DNA from: Alphaproteobacteria bacterium
Lineage (GTDB): Bacteria > Pseudomonadota > Alphaproteobacteria > Micropepsales > Micropepsaceae
Direction: 5' to 3'
NCBI GenBank assembly: GCA_947455695.1
Contig: CANGRN010000117.1
Span: 1 to 5,837, forward strand
Length of the DNA stretch: 5,837 bases
The first letter of the stretch is position 1; every line of letters begins with the position of its first letter. Positions 1-5,837 of this stretch are shown here, one piece after another. The position numbers and the translations under genes are program-made. Under the pieces are notes generated by a model that saw nothing but the letters and a program-made list of their open reading frames with translations, did no database searches and was not told the DNA's origin.

Positions 1-858
1 AGCGTCACCGTCAATGTGTTCTGCAGCTGGAAGAATTGCGGCCTGTCGGGACCGGCGGAAAGCCGCGCGATTGTGCTGGGCGACGGCAGCAAAATCCTGC
101 TGGACCAGTCCTGGCGCTACAAGACGGTGGACACGCTGATCGCGCCGCAGATTCCCTGGGGGCCGATGCACGGCATCGGGCTGCAATATAACGGCATGAT
201 CGCGCCCATCGGATCGTATGGCGTGAAAGGCGCGATCTGGTACCAGGGCGAATCCAATCTGTACTTCGCCAGGCATTATCAGGAAGGACTGACGGCCCTG
301 ATGTCGGACTGGCGGGCGCAGTTCGGCGCCGGCCTGCCCTTTTTGATCGTGCAGATTCCCAACTATGGGCCGGTGCCGACCGTGCCCACGGAGTCGCTGT
401 GGTCGGAGGTGCGCGAGGCCCAGCGCAAGACCGTGGAGGCCGACACGAACGCGGCGCTGGTGGTGGCCTTCGATATTGGTGATGCCAAGAACCTGCATCC
501 GCCGAACAAGCAGGAAATCGGCCGCCGCCTGTCCATCGCGGCGCGCCACCAGGTCTATGGCGAAACCCTTGCGCCATCCGGTCCGCGCGCGGTGTCGGCG
601 AAGCGCAGCGGCGATGCGGTGACGGTGTCGTTCCGCGACGTGACCGGCTCGCTCGCCGCGTACAATGGCCCGCCCAATGCGTTTGAGCTGTGCGATGCCA
701 AGTCCTGCCGCTGGGCGCAGGCGAGCCTGTCGGGAAATTCCGTGTCTCTGACCGGCAGCGGAAGCCGGGTACGCTACTGCTGGGGCGACAGTCCGGTCTG
801 CACCCTGACCGATGCCACCAATCTGCCGGCCGGGCCGTTCGAACTGCCGATAGAATGA
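1..858 (+). CDS. Sialate O-acetylesterase-type SGNH hydrolase (C-terminal part, 5' truncated by window edge)
   Basis: The reading frame is open from base 1, so the GTG at 16 is only an internal Val codon; 285 residues are visible and the N-terminus, with the nucleophile Ser block, lies outside the window. Seen: LQYNGMIAPI (61-70) and GAIWYQGESN (77-86), the hallmark of the sialate O-acetylesterase family (SASA/DUF303); a WSEVREAQ segment (134-141); and a DAKNLHPPNKQEIGRRL block (161-177), whose Asp161 and His166 fit the catalytic Asp/His of the SGNH triad. After about residue 190 comes a beta-rich C-terminal region with four Cys (216, 221, 259, 266 approximately) that could form disulfides, consistent with an exported enzyme. 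Members remove O-acetyl groups from sialic acids or, in many environmental bacteria, from acetylated plant polysaccharides such as xylan; the substrate cannot be told here. The gene ends directly at a terminator, so it is the last gene of its transcript. The family call is firm, the substrate is open. Confidence 0.9.
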   Translation, partial: SVTVNVFCSWKNCGLSGPAESRAIVLGDGSKILLDQSWRYKTVDTLIAPQIPWGPMHGIGLQYNGMIAPIGSYGVKGAIWYQGESNLYFARHYQEGLTALMSDWRAQFGAGLPFLIVQIPNYGPVPTVPTESLWSEVREAQRKTVEADTNAALVVAFDIGDAKNLHPPNKQEIGRRLSIAARHQVYGETLAPSGPRAVSAKRSGDAVTVSFRDVTGSLAAYNGPPNAFELCDAKSCRWAQASLSGNSVSLTGSGSRVRYCWGDSPVCTLTDATNLPAGPFELPIE

Positions 859-889
859 AAAGGCGCGGAGATTAACCTCCGCGCCTTTT
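858..889. terminator. Perfect 13-bp hairpin terminator between convergent genes
   Basis: Arms AAAAGGCGCGGAG (858-870) and CTCCGCGCCTTTT (877-889) are exactly complementary, with a 6-nt loop (ATTAAC). The hairpin overlaps the last base of the esterase stop codon and lies 23 bp from the azoR stop on the other strand. The GC-rich 9-bp core is flanked by A4 and T4, so it can work as an intrinsic terminator in both directions, although the T tract is short on each strand. Confidence 0.85.
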
Positions 890-911
890 GGTTTTCATCC
901 AGTCGGACCCT

Positions 912-1520
912 TTATGCAGCGCGTAGTTCTGTGACAGCCTTCAGCGCGCCCTGGATCACCTTTTCGCGCTGGTCGGGGATCGCCAGGCCTTCGGCCAGGA
1001 CGATTTCCAGGTTGGTGACACCCAGGAAGCTAAACACCGCGCGCAGATAGGACTCCGCATGTTCAAGGCCCGCAGCCGGCGTGCCCGCGCCGTACAGACC
1101 GCCGCGCGAAATGGCGATGATCACATGCTTGTTGCCGGCCAGGCCTTCGGGGCCGTTCGGTCCATAGCGGAACGTCTTGCCGGCCACGGCGATGCGGTCG
1201 ATCCAGGCCTTGAGCTGGGTCGAGATGCCGAAATTGTACATCGGCGCGCCGATCACCACGGTGTCGGCGGCCAGGAATTCCTCCAGCACCGCCTCGCTGG
1301 CGGCGACATCCTTCTGGGTCTCCGGCGATTCCGGCACCGTGCCCTGGCGCGCCGCGAACAGCTCGCCCGACAGGTGCGACAGCGGCTGCGCCGACAGGTC
1401 GCGATAGGTCACGTCCACCCCGGGCGTCTTTTTCACCACTTCGCCGACGATGGCGGCCGTGAGCTGGCGGCTGGTGGAATTGCCGCTGAGAATGCTGGAA
1501 TCGAGGTGCAACAGTTTCAT
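912..1520 (-). CDS. azoR: FMN-dependent NADH-azoreductase (flavodoxin-like fold)
   Basis: A 202-residue protein, about the usual length of AzoR (E. coli AzoR is 201). AzoR-family enzymes are cytosolic FMN homodimers that use NAD(P)H for two-electron reduction of quinones and azo compounds, protecting against electrophilic quinone stress. Seen: the N-terminal strand [10 protein letters not shown], the FMN phosphate-binding loop with S15-N16... running SGNSTSR (12-18), the PMYNFGIS block (93-100) that contacts the isoalloxazine ring, and the SRGG loop (138-141). All three FMN-contact segments of the family are present. I chose the ATG at 1518-1520 because the protein then begins at the conserved first strand and a GGAGGG Shine-Dalgarno sits 8 nt upstream; the in-frame ATG at 1586 would add 22 residues unlike the family and lies inside the operator dyad. 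Divergent from a LysR regulator, which probably controls it. The physiological substrate cannot be read from sequence. Confidence 0.92.
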   Translation of the reverse strand: MKLLHLDSSILSGNSTSRQLTAAIVGEVVKKTPGVDVTYRDLSAQPLSHLSGELFAARQGTVPESPETQKDVAASEAVLEEFLAADTVVIGAPMYNFGISTQLKAWIDRIAVAGKTFRYGPNGPEGLAGNKHVIIAISRGGLYGAGTPAAGLEHAESYLRAVFSFLGVTNLEIVLAEGLAIPDQREKVIQGALKAVTELRAA

Positions 1521-1528
1521 GGGATAGG

Positions 1529-1534
1529 CCCTCC
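1529..1534 (-). promoter_or_regulatory. Ribosome binding site of azoR
   Basis: GGAGGG on the minus strand, 8 nt before the ATG at 1520-1518. It decides between this start and the longer in-frame start at 1586, which has no such site. Confidence 0.75.
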
Positions 1535-1574
1535 AAATGGCTGCCGGACATCCCGGCAACAGGGAATTTGGTGC

Positions 1575-1592
1575 TTTCCAATCCATTGGAAA
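1575..1592. promoter_or_regulatory. Perfect dyad TTTCCAAT-CC-ATTGGAAA, candidate LysR-regulator operator half
   Basis: An 8-bp inverted repeat with a 2-bp spacer in the azoR/LysR intergenic gap. It lies about 55 bp upstream of the azoR start and about 54 bp upstream of the regulator start, so protein bound here could affect both promoters. A TATATT element (1599-1604), 5 of 6 matches to a plus-strand -10 box, sits just beyond it. LysR-type regulators commonly bind dyads in such divergent gaps. The symmetry is seen directly; its role as operator is inferred. Confidence 0.6.
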
Positions 1593-1616
1593 ACTAGCTA
1601 TATTCCGAATGATACC

Positions 1617-1631
1617 ATCGGCTGTGCCGAT
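1617..1631. promoter_or_regulatory. Perfect dyad ATCGGC-TGT-GCCGAT with T-N11-A core, candidate LysR box
   Basis: A 6-bp inverted repeat with a 3-bp spacer. T1618 and A1630 are exactly 11 bases apart within the dyad, matching the T-N11-A core that defines LysR-type regulator boxes. It lies 14 bp before the regulator start, close to its Shine-Dalgarno, so binding here could repress the regulator itself. With the dyad at 1575-1592 it spans 57 bp, about the length a LysR-type tetramer usually protects. Function is inferred. Confidence 0.55.
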
Positions 1632-1645
1632 ATATAGGAATTCCC

Positions 1646-2548
1646 ATGCTCGACGGCGTTTCCCTCGACCAATTGCGGGCCTTTATCGCCTCTGTCGATG
1701 AAGGCAGCTTTTCCGCCGCCGCCCGCAAGCTGCACCGGGCCCAGTCGGTGGTCAGCGAACTGGTCAGCAGCCTGGAAGGCCAGATCGGCGTCTCCCTGTT
1801 CGACCGCTCCGGGCGCTATCCGGCGCTGACGCCGGAAGGCGCGGTGCTGCTGGCGGATGCCCGCGCCATCACCTCGGGCGTGGACGGCATGAAGGCCCGC
1901 GCCAAGGGCATGGCGTCGGGGCTGGAGCCCGAATTGTCCGTGGTGGTGGATGTGCTGTTTCCCATCGGGGCGATGACCGAGGCCGCCAAGGAATTCCGGG
2001 TGAAGTTTCCCGGCACGCCGCTGCGGCTTTTCGTGGAAGTGCTGGGCGCCGCCTACCAGCCGGTCCTGGATGGCGTGGCGGGACTGGGCATCGTCGGGTC
2101 CCTGCCGATCCAGCCGCCGGATCTGGCGGCCGAGCGTTTGATCGGCGTGGCGATGATCATGGTCGCCGCTCACGATCATCCTCTGGCGCAGATCAAGGGC
2201 ACCATCCCCAAATCCGAGCTGGCCAAGCATGTGCAGCTGGTTCTCACCGACCGCTCGAGCCTGTCGAAGGGGCGAGAGTTCGGCGTGCTGTCCCCGTCCA
2301 CCTGGCGGCTGGCGGACCTGTTCGCCAAGCACGCCTTCCTGCTGAACGGACTGGGCTGGGGCGGCATGCCGATGCATGCGGTCAAGGATGACATCGCCAC
2401 CGGCAAACTGGTGGAATTGTCCATCGAGGATGTTCCACCGGGCGGTCTGGTCCTGCCCATGTCGGCGGTCTATCCGATCGCGGCGCCGCCGGGTCCCGCC
2501 GGCCGCTGGCTGATCGAGCGCATGAAGCTCTGCCCCGGCAATATCTAA
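1646..2548 (+). CDS. LysR-family transcriptional regulator, divergent from azoR
   Basis: A 300-residue protein, the usual LysR-type length. Residues about 7-66 form the N-terminal winged helix-turn-helix ([20 protein letters not shown], then the recognition-helix region around residues 28-45, then LFDR...ALTPEG), which matches the family consensus closely. Residues about 92-295 form the co-inducer-binding domain, with two Rossmann-like halves; [14 protein letters not shown] (95-108) opens it. The ATG at 1646 has AGGA 6 nt upstream (1636-1639) and places the HTH at the normal distance from the N-terminus. It is transcribed away from azoR across a gap with two dyads, and LysR-type proteins typically regulate the divergent neighbour and their own gene, so azoR is the likely target. 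The inducer, perhaps a quinone or other electrophile, is a guess. It ends at a bidirectional terminator shared with hppA. Confidence 0.93.
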   Translation: MLDGVSLDQLRAFIASVDEGSFSAAARKLHRAQSVVSELVSSLEGQIGVSLFDRSGRYPALTPEGAVLLADARAITSGVDGMKARAKGMASGLEPELSVVVDVLFPIGAMTEAAKEFRVKFPGTPLRLFVEVLGAAYQPVLDGVAGLGIVGSLPIQPPDLAAERLIGVAMIMVAAHDHPLAQIKGTIPKSELAKHVQLVLTDRSSLSKGREFGVLSPSTWRLADLFAKHAFLLNGLGWGGMPMHAVKDDIATGKLVELSIEDVPPGGLVLPMSAVYPIAAPPGPAGRWLIERMKLCPGNI

Positions 2549-2582
2549 AAAAAAGGCGCGGGCGTTTCCACCCGCACCTTTT
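2547..2582. terminator. Hairpin terminator shared by the LysR gene and hppA, stronger on the minus strand
   Basis: Arms AAAAGGCGCGGG (2551-2562) and CCCGCACCTTTT (2571-2582) with an 8-nt loop. One position is a C-A mismatch in the plus-strand RNA but a G-U wobble in the minus-strand RNA. On the minus strand the hairpin is followed by T8 (complement of A8 at 2547-2554, which includes part of the regulator stop codon); on the plus strand only T4 follows. It therefore looks built mainly as the hppA terminator, 18 bp beyond the hppA stop, with a weaker role for the regulator. Confidence 0.85.
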
Positions 2583-2599
2583 CCTGGACTTCGATCCGA

Positions 2600-4723
2600 T
2601 CAACACATGTGGGCCAGGACTGCCAGCAGCAGCAAGGCCACGATGTTGGTGATCTTGATCATCGGATTGACGGCGGGACCGGCGGTATCCTTGTAGGGAT
2701 CGCCGACCGTGTCGCCCGTCACCGCGGCCTTGTGGGCTTCACTGCCCTTGCCGCCGTGATGGCCGTCCTCGATATACTTCTTGGCATTGTCCCAGGCGCC
2801 GCCGCCTGAGGTCATGGAGACCGCCACGAACAGGCCGGTGACGATCACGCCCATCAGCATGGCGCCGACAGCTTTGAAGGCCTGGGTCTTGCCCGCGATC
2901 CAGTTCACCAGCACGAACAGGACGATGGGCGAGAACACCGGCAGCATGGACGGGATCACCATTTCCTTGATGGCGGCCTTGGTCAGCAGGTCCACGGCGC
3001 GGGCATAGTTGGGCTTCTGGGTGCCCTGCATGATGCCCGGCATTTCGCGGAACTGCTTGCGCACTTCCTCGACCACCGCGCCGGCCGCACGGCCCACCGC
3101 CGTCATGGCCATGCCGCCGAACGAGTAAGGCAGCAAACCGCCGATCAGCAGACCCACCACGACCCAGGGATCGGACAGGCTGAAGGTCGGCAGCTCGAGC
3201 CCGGCAAAGAAGCCGGTGCCCTGGGCTGCGAAGTACTTCAGGTCCTGGGTATAAGCGGCGAACAGCACCAGCGCGCCGAGACCGGCCGAACCGATGGCAT
3301 AGCCCTTGGTGACGGCCTTGGTGGTGTTGCCCACCGCGTCCAGCGCGTCGGTGGTCTTGCGGACATCGCCCTCAAGACCGGCCATTTCGGCAATGCCGCC
3401 GGCATTGTCGGTGACCGGACCGAAGGCATCCAGCGCCACGACCATGCCCGCCAGCGACAGCATCGTCGACACCGCGATGGCGATGCCGAACAGGCCCGCC
3501 AGCATGTAGGTGGTGATGATGCCCGCGCAGATCACCAGCGCCACCGGCGCGGTGGATTCCATCGAGATCGCCAGGCCCTGGATCACGTTGGTGCCGTGAC
3601 CGGTGACCGACGACTTGGCGATGGACTGCACCGGGCGGAAGTTGGTGCCGGTATAGTATTCGGTGATGACGATCAGCGCGCCGGTGACGGCCAGGCCGAC
3701 CACGCCGCACCAGAACAGCGTCATGCCGCTATAATCCATGCCGCCCGAATTGATCGCCGTGTCCATGCCGATCAGCTTGTCGGTGAGCGGCCACAGGCCG
3801 ATCAGCGACAGAACCACGGTGGCGATCACACCCTTGTACAGCGCGCCCATGATGTTCTTGGAAGCGCCCAGACGGACAAAGAAGGTGCCGATGATCGAGG
3901 TGATGATGCTCATGCCGGCGATGGCCAGCGGGTAGATCATCAACTGGGCCTTGATGTCGCCCGAGAAGTAGATCGAGGCGAGCACCATGGTGGCCACGGT
4001 GGTCACCGCAAAAGTCTCGAACAGGTCGGCCGCCATGCCGGCGCAGTCGCCGACATTGTCGCCCACATTGTCGGCGATGGTGGCGGGATTGCGCGGGTCA
4101 TCTTCGGGAATTCCCGCTTCGACCTTGCCCACCATGTCGCCGCCCACGTCAGCGCCCTTGGTGAAGATGCCGCCGCCAAGGCGCGCGAAGATGGAGATCA
4201 GCGAAGCGCCGAAGCCCAGGCCCACAAGGCTGTCCACAATGATGCGGCTCTGCTCGGTATTTTCCAGGCTGAAGCCAAGCCCCATGGTGAGAAAGGCGTA
4301 ATAGCCGGCGACGGCCAGCAGCCCCAGGCCCACCACCAGCATGCCGGTGACGGCGCCGGAGCGGAACGCCACCGACAGGCCGGCGGCCAGTCCCGAACGC
4401 GAGGCTTCGGCGGTACGCACATTGGCGCGCACCGAGACATACCTGCCGACATAACCGGCGGCACCCGACAGGGCCGCGCCGATCAGGAAGCCGATGGCCA
4501 CCTGCCAGCCCAGCACGAAGAAGGCCAGCGCAAAGATCACCACGCCGACCGCGGCGATGGTGGTGTATTGGCGATTGAGATAGGCGGCCGCGCCTTCCTG
4601 GATGGCGGCGGCGATTTCCTGCATCCGGGCATTGCCCGCCGACAGGCTGAGAACCGACTTGATGGTCCAGAGGCCATACAGCAGCGCAAGCACGCCGCAG
4701 GCCAATACGATTTCCAATTCCAT
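2600..4723 (-). CDS. hppA: Membrane-bound proton-translocating pyrophosphatase, K+-independent type
   Basis: A 707-residue polytopic inner-membrane enzyme (the family has about 16 membrane spans) that hydrolyses pyrophosphate and pumps protons out of the cytoplasm. Seen: the substrate motif as [11 protein letters not shown] (192-202), followed by Asp218, Asp222 and Asp226 in [20 protein letters not shown] (355-365); [13 protein letters not shown] (435-447); and the C-terminal acidic set WDNAKKYIE (644-652) with Asp671, Asp675 and Asp679, which bind Mg-pyrophosphate. The [10 protein letters not shown] segment (465-474) carries Lys469 and Thr472 where K+-dependent enzymes have two Ala (positions 460/463 in the Carboxydothermus enzyme), so this is the K+-independent class, whose known members pump H+ rather than Na+. 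The ATG at 4723 has GGGGGA 5 nt upstream and no in-frame start just before it. Length and all key residues are intact. It is a single-gene unit with its own terminator and probable promoter. Confidence 0.97.
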   Translation of the reverse strand: MELEIVLACGVLALLYGLWTIKSVLSLSAGNARMQEIAAAIQEGAAAYLNRQYTTIAAVGVVIFALAFFVLGWQVAIGFLIGAALSGAAGYVGRYVSVRANVRTAEASRSGLAAGLSVAFRSGAVTGMLVVGLGLLAVAGYYAFLTMGLGFSLENTEQSRIIVDSLVGLGFGASLISIFARLGGGIFTKGADVGGDMVGKVEAGIPEDDPRNPATIADNVGDNVGDCAGMAADLFETFAVTTVATMVLASIYFSGDIKAQLMIYPLAIAGMSIITSIIGTFFVRLGASKNIMGALYKGVIATVVLSLIGLWPLTDKLIGMDTAINSGGMDYSGMTLFWCGVVGLAVTGALIVITEYYTGTNFRPVQSIAKSSVTGHGTNVIQGLAISMESTAPVALVICAGIITTYMLAGLFGIAIAVSTMLSLAGMVVALDAFGPVTDNAGGIAEMAGLEGDVRKTTDALDAVGNTTKAVTKGYAIGSAGLGALVLFAAYTQDLKYFAAQGTGFFAGLELPTFSLSDPWVVVGLLIGGLLPYSFGGMAMTAVGRAAGAVVEEVRKQFREMPGIMQGTQKPNYARAVDLLTKAAIKEMVIPSMLPVFSPIVLFVLVNWIAGKTQAFKAVGAMLMGVIVTGLFVAVSMTSGGGAWDNAKKYIEDGHHGGKGSEAHKAAVTGDTVGDPYKDTAGPAVNPMIKITNIVALLLLAVLAHMC

Positions 4724-4818
4724 GAACTTCCCCCAGAGGTTGTTTCGTTTGGGTCGGAGGGAGCATCCACCCGGAAAAGGAGGAAGGGCTCGCGCCGATC
4801 CCCATGGCCGGTGCCTCG

Positions 4819-4846
4819 GCTATACAAGCCGGACTCGCCGCTTCAA
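4819..4846 (-). promoter_or_regulatory. hppA: Candidate hppA promoter
   Basis: On the minus strand TTGAAG (4846-4841), a 16-bp spacer and TATAGC (4824-4819) resemble -35 and -10 boxes of a housekeeping sigma factor. Transcription would begin near 4812 and leave a leader of about 88 nt before the hppA ATG. The rest of the 190-bp gap (4724-4913) shows no gene and no clear terminator for the upstream gene; I found no riboswitch-like structure by eye. Prediction by eye only. Confidence 0.4.
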
Positions 4847-4913
4847 GGGCGCGCGAAGACTGCCAAAACCCGCATTATGAGGCAACCCGAAAGCGGCTCG
4901 CTGCAGTGCGATA

Positions 4914-5453
4914 TCAGGGTTCGCAGCGCGATTTGACGGGGTTCTTGTGCTCGTCCATGGCCGGCTGGTCCGCCGGGGCGGTGCGCGCCTGGGACTGGAC
5001 CGGGTGCAGCTCCGCGATCTGGACGGTGCAAACGGTGATGTGTTTGACCTTGTCGGCGCCGATCACCTTGCGGGCATCCGACAACAGGCGCGATTCCAGT
5101 TTGGGCACATCCACGCTTTCCGGATCCTCCGCGGTGGTGACCGCCGTGTTGTTCACGTCGCGCACCATCACATCCTGGATGAAGGGCAGCTTGTCGCGCA
5201 CCGTCAGCGCGAAGCTTTCGGAAGACGCGGTGAGACGGGTGGAGATATAGGCGTAACCGGTCAGCTTGCCGTCGGCATCGGTCAGCGGTGCCATCAGGAA
5301 GGGCATGTCGACATTGGTGCCGGGCTTGCCCTTCTTGGCCTCGCCTTCCTTGCCCTCCTTCTTGGCTTCGCCATGCGCCGCCTTCTCTTCGGCGGCAAAG
5401 GCCGGAAGGGACAGGGCAGCAACCAGCAACGCCAGAATCGGGGCTTTCCGCAT
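4914..5453 (-). CDS. Small exported protein with Lys/Glu-rich linker and possible FliL-like domain
   Basis: A 179-residue protein I cannot name with certainty. Residues 1-20 (MRKAPILALLVAALSLPAFA) form a classic signal peptide with an A-F-A cleavage site, or an uncleaved anchor. Residues 21-46 are a low-complexity Lys/Glu/Gly/Ala linker. Residues about 48-150 form the folded part: VDMPFLMAPL, a beta segment YAYISTRL (68-74), the helix-like LPFIQDVMVRDVNN (89-102), LESRLLSDARKV (119-130) and a final strand KHITVCTVQI (137-146). This order of segments resembles FliL, the anchored periplasmic protein of the flagellar basal body, but the match is by pattern only and no flagellar gene is nearby. 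Cys142 and Cys177 could pair. The ATG at 5453 is the only start after the in-frame stop upstream; no strong Shine-Dalgarno precedes it. It lies 190 bp upstream of hppA in the same direction, but the gap and promoter there argue against one operon. Confidence 0.75.
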   Translation of the reverse strand: MRKAPILALLVAALSLPAFAAEEKAAHGEAKKEGKEGEAKKGKPGTNVDMPFLMAPLTDADGKLTGYAYISTRLTASSESFALTVRDKLPFIQDVMVRDVNNTAVTTAEDPESVDVPKLESRLLSDARKVIGADKVKHITVCTVQIAELHPVQSQARTAPADQPAMDEHKNPVKSRCEP

Positions 5454-5504
5454 GGGGAAAGACTGGCAAAACGTGGTGAATGAATGGTTAAGACCGCATC
5501 CGGA

Positions 5505-5668
5505 CTACTTGGGCTCGAGATTCAGGAAATCCAGCGCATCGCCAATGGGAATGAAAAAATTCAGCCCCGCCGGCCGATCCTGATTCAGATAGAACAGGTC
5601 CGTGATGCCGATTATCGCACCGCAGGAAAAAAACACACGGCAGCAATAAGAACTCTGAGCGACTTCAT
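5505..5668 (-). pseudogene. Broken small gene: signal-like N-terminus frameshifted at T7 into a trypsin-like protease tail
   Basis: An ATG at 5668-5666, with GGGGG 7 nt upstream, opens a frame reading MKSLRVLIAAVCFFPAVR and stopping at 5612, only 18 residues. The start has the basic-then-hydrophobic character of a signal peptide. The break falls at a run of seven T on the minus strand (A7 at 5627-5633). Adding one T joins it to the next frame, which is open to the TAG at 5507-5505 and reads ...GAIIGITDLFYL, then LNFFIPIGDALDFLNLEPK. That tail resembles the end of trypsin-like/S1C-type serine proteases (a G-x-I-I-G-I-T strand followed by LNF-IPI-x-DAL), seen here without the catalytic His, Asp or GNSGG motif. 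The joined product would be 54 residues. I read it as a remnant left by an internal deletion plus frameshift; a sequencing error in the homopolymer, or a real small exported protein, remain possible. Confidence 0.45.
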
Positions 5669-5716
5669 GTCACTGCCCCCGCAGCGCGATCTTGTCGGCG
5701 CAACAAATTCATGCCG

Positions 5717-5837
5717 TCAGAAATGGCGATAGCCCGGTTTGGGGATGGCGATGGCCTCACCCGCCAGAGTCAGGCTGACGCCCACGCCCGCTTCGACGCG
5801 ACCGATTTGCGTGAAGGGACCTTCGAGCCCTGTCGGC
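5717..5837 (-). CDS. C-terminal 39 residues of an unrecognised protein (cut by window edge)
   Basis: On the minus strand a frame is open from the right edge to TGA at 5719-5717, ending with ...GPFTQIGRVEAGVGVSLTL and then AGEAIAIPKPGYRHF. No stop interrupts it. The frame has the strong third-position GC of its neighbours, while the opposite strand and other frames look less gene-like, so I take it as the true end of a gene that begins outside the window. I do not recognise the family. The alternating small and hydrophobic residues and the terminal Phe would suit a beta-rich exported or outer-membrane protein, but 39 residues are too few to decide. It ends 49 bp before the start of the broken gene at 5668, in the same direction. 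Confidence 0.55.
   Translation of the reverse strand, partial: PTGLEGPFTQIGRVEAGVGVSLTLAGEAIAIPKPGYRHF

Noticed and set aside
11..577. 188-residue open frame on the minus strand
   Set aside because: Antisense to the esterase, whose family motifs lie on the plus strand; Arg/Pro/Ser-rich shadow composition.
1637..1644. GGAATTCC palindrome beside the regulator start
   Set aside because: It overlaps the Shine-Dalgarno sequence and is short enough to occur by chance; not needed to explain regulation.
1598..2377. 259-residue open frame on the minus strand
   Set aside because: Antisense to the LysR gene, with a Gln/His/Arg/Gly-rich composition typical of a shadow frame; it would also run through the operator region.
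4724..4913. Search for a tRNA, riboswitch or small RNA in the gap upstream of hppA
   Set aside because: No cloverleaf, no long stable hairpin and no T tract were found by eye; only a candidate promoter is supported.
3596..4936. 446-residue open frame on the plus strand
   Set aside because: It lies antisense to hppA, whose motifs are unmistakable. Its product is full of His, Gly, Asp and Arg in the manner of a mirror frame in GC-rich DNA and matches no family.
4804..5250. 148-residue plus-strand frame with AGGAGG-like bases upstream
   Set aside because: It overlaps the hppA promoter region and the exported-protein gene on the other strand; the product has no recognisable domain, and the purine-rich stretch before it is too far (over 15 nt) from the ATG.
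5665..5712. 15-residue minus-strand frame (MNLLRRQDRAAGAVT) whose stop overlaps the next ATG as ATGA
   Set aside because: The ATGA overlap suggests translational coupling, but there is no ribosome site before it and it is too short to support; it probably arises by chance.
5484..5732. 82-residue plus-strand frame
   Set aside because: It is antisense to the broken protease-like gene and to the end of the rightmost gene, lacks a good ribosome site, and its product looks like nothing known.

Overview
The window looks like chromosomal DNA from a GC-rich proteobacterium, most likely an alphaproteobacterium. This rests on the GC-rich codon use, the K+-independent proton-pumping pyrophosphatase and the character of the small secreted proteins; no rRNA or other marker gene fixes the taxon. 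I see no insertion sequence, CRISPR array, tRNA, rRNA or phage gene.

Layout. (1) Bases 1-858, plus strand: the C-terminal 285 residues of a sialate O-acetylesterase-type SGNH esterase, cut by the left edge. A perfect hairpin terminator follows (858-889), shared with the convergent gene. (2) Bases 912-1520, minus: an FMN-dependent NADH-azoreductase (azoR). It is divergent from a LysR-family regulator (1646-2548, plus) across a 125-bp gap holding two perfect dyads spread over 57 bp, a good candidate operator for the regulator. (3) A hairpin with a T8 tract on the minus strand (2547-2582) separates the regulator from the convergent hppA. (4) Bases 2600-4723, minus: a full-length membrane-bound proton-translocating pyrophosphatase of the K+-independent subtype, with a 190-bp upstream gap that holds a plausible promoter. 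(5) Bases 4914-5453, minus: a small exported protein with a signal peptide, a Lys/Glu/Gly-rich linker and a domain that resembles FliL in pattern only. (6) Bases 5505-5668, minus: a broken small gene. A well-formed start and signal-like N-terminus run into a T7 tract and a stop, and the next frame encodes what looks like the last ~38 residues of a trypsin-like serine protease. (7) Bases 5717-5837, minus: the last 39 residues of an unrecognised protein cut by the right edge.

How the genes relate. The azoR/LysR pair is a typical regulator-target arrangement for a flavin-dependent quinone/azo reductase. hppA is a stand-alone bioenergetic gene that couples pyrophosphate hydrolysis to proton export. 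The esterase probably belongs to a carbohydrate-degradation locus to the left. Nothing here forms an obvious new multi-gene system. The points most worth a second look are the decayed protease-like gene, the FliL-like exported protein away from flagellar genes, and the double-dyad operator.
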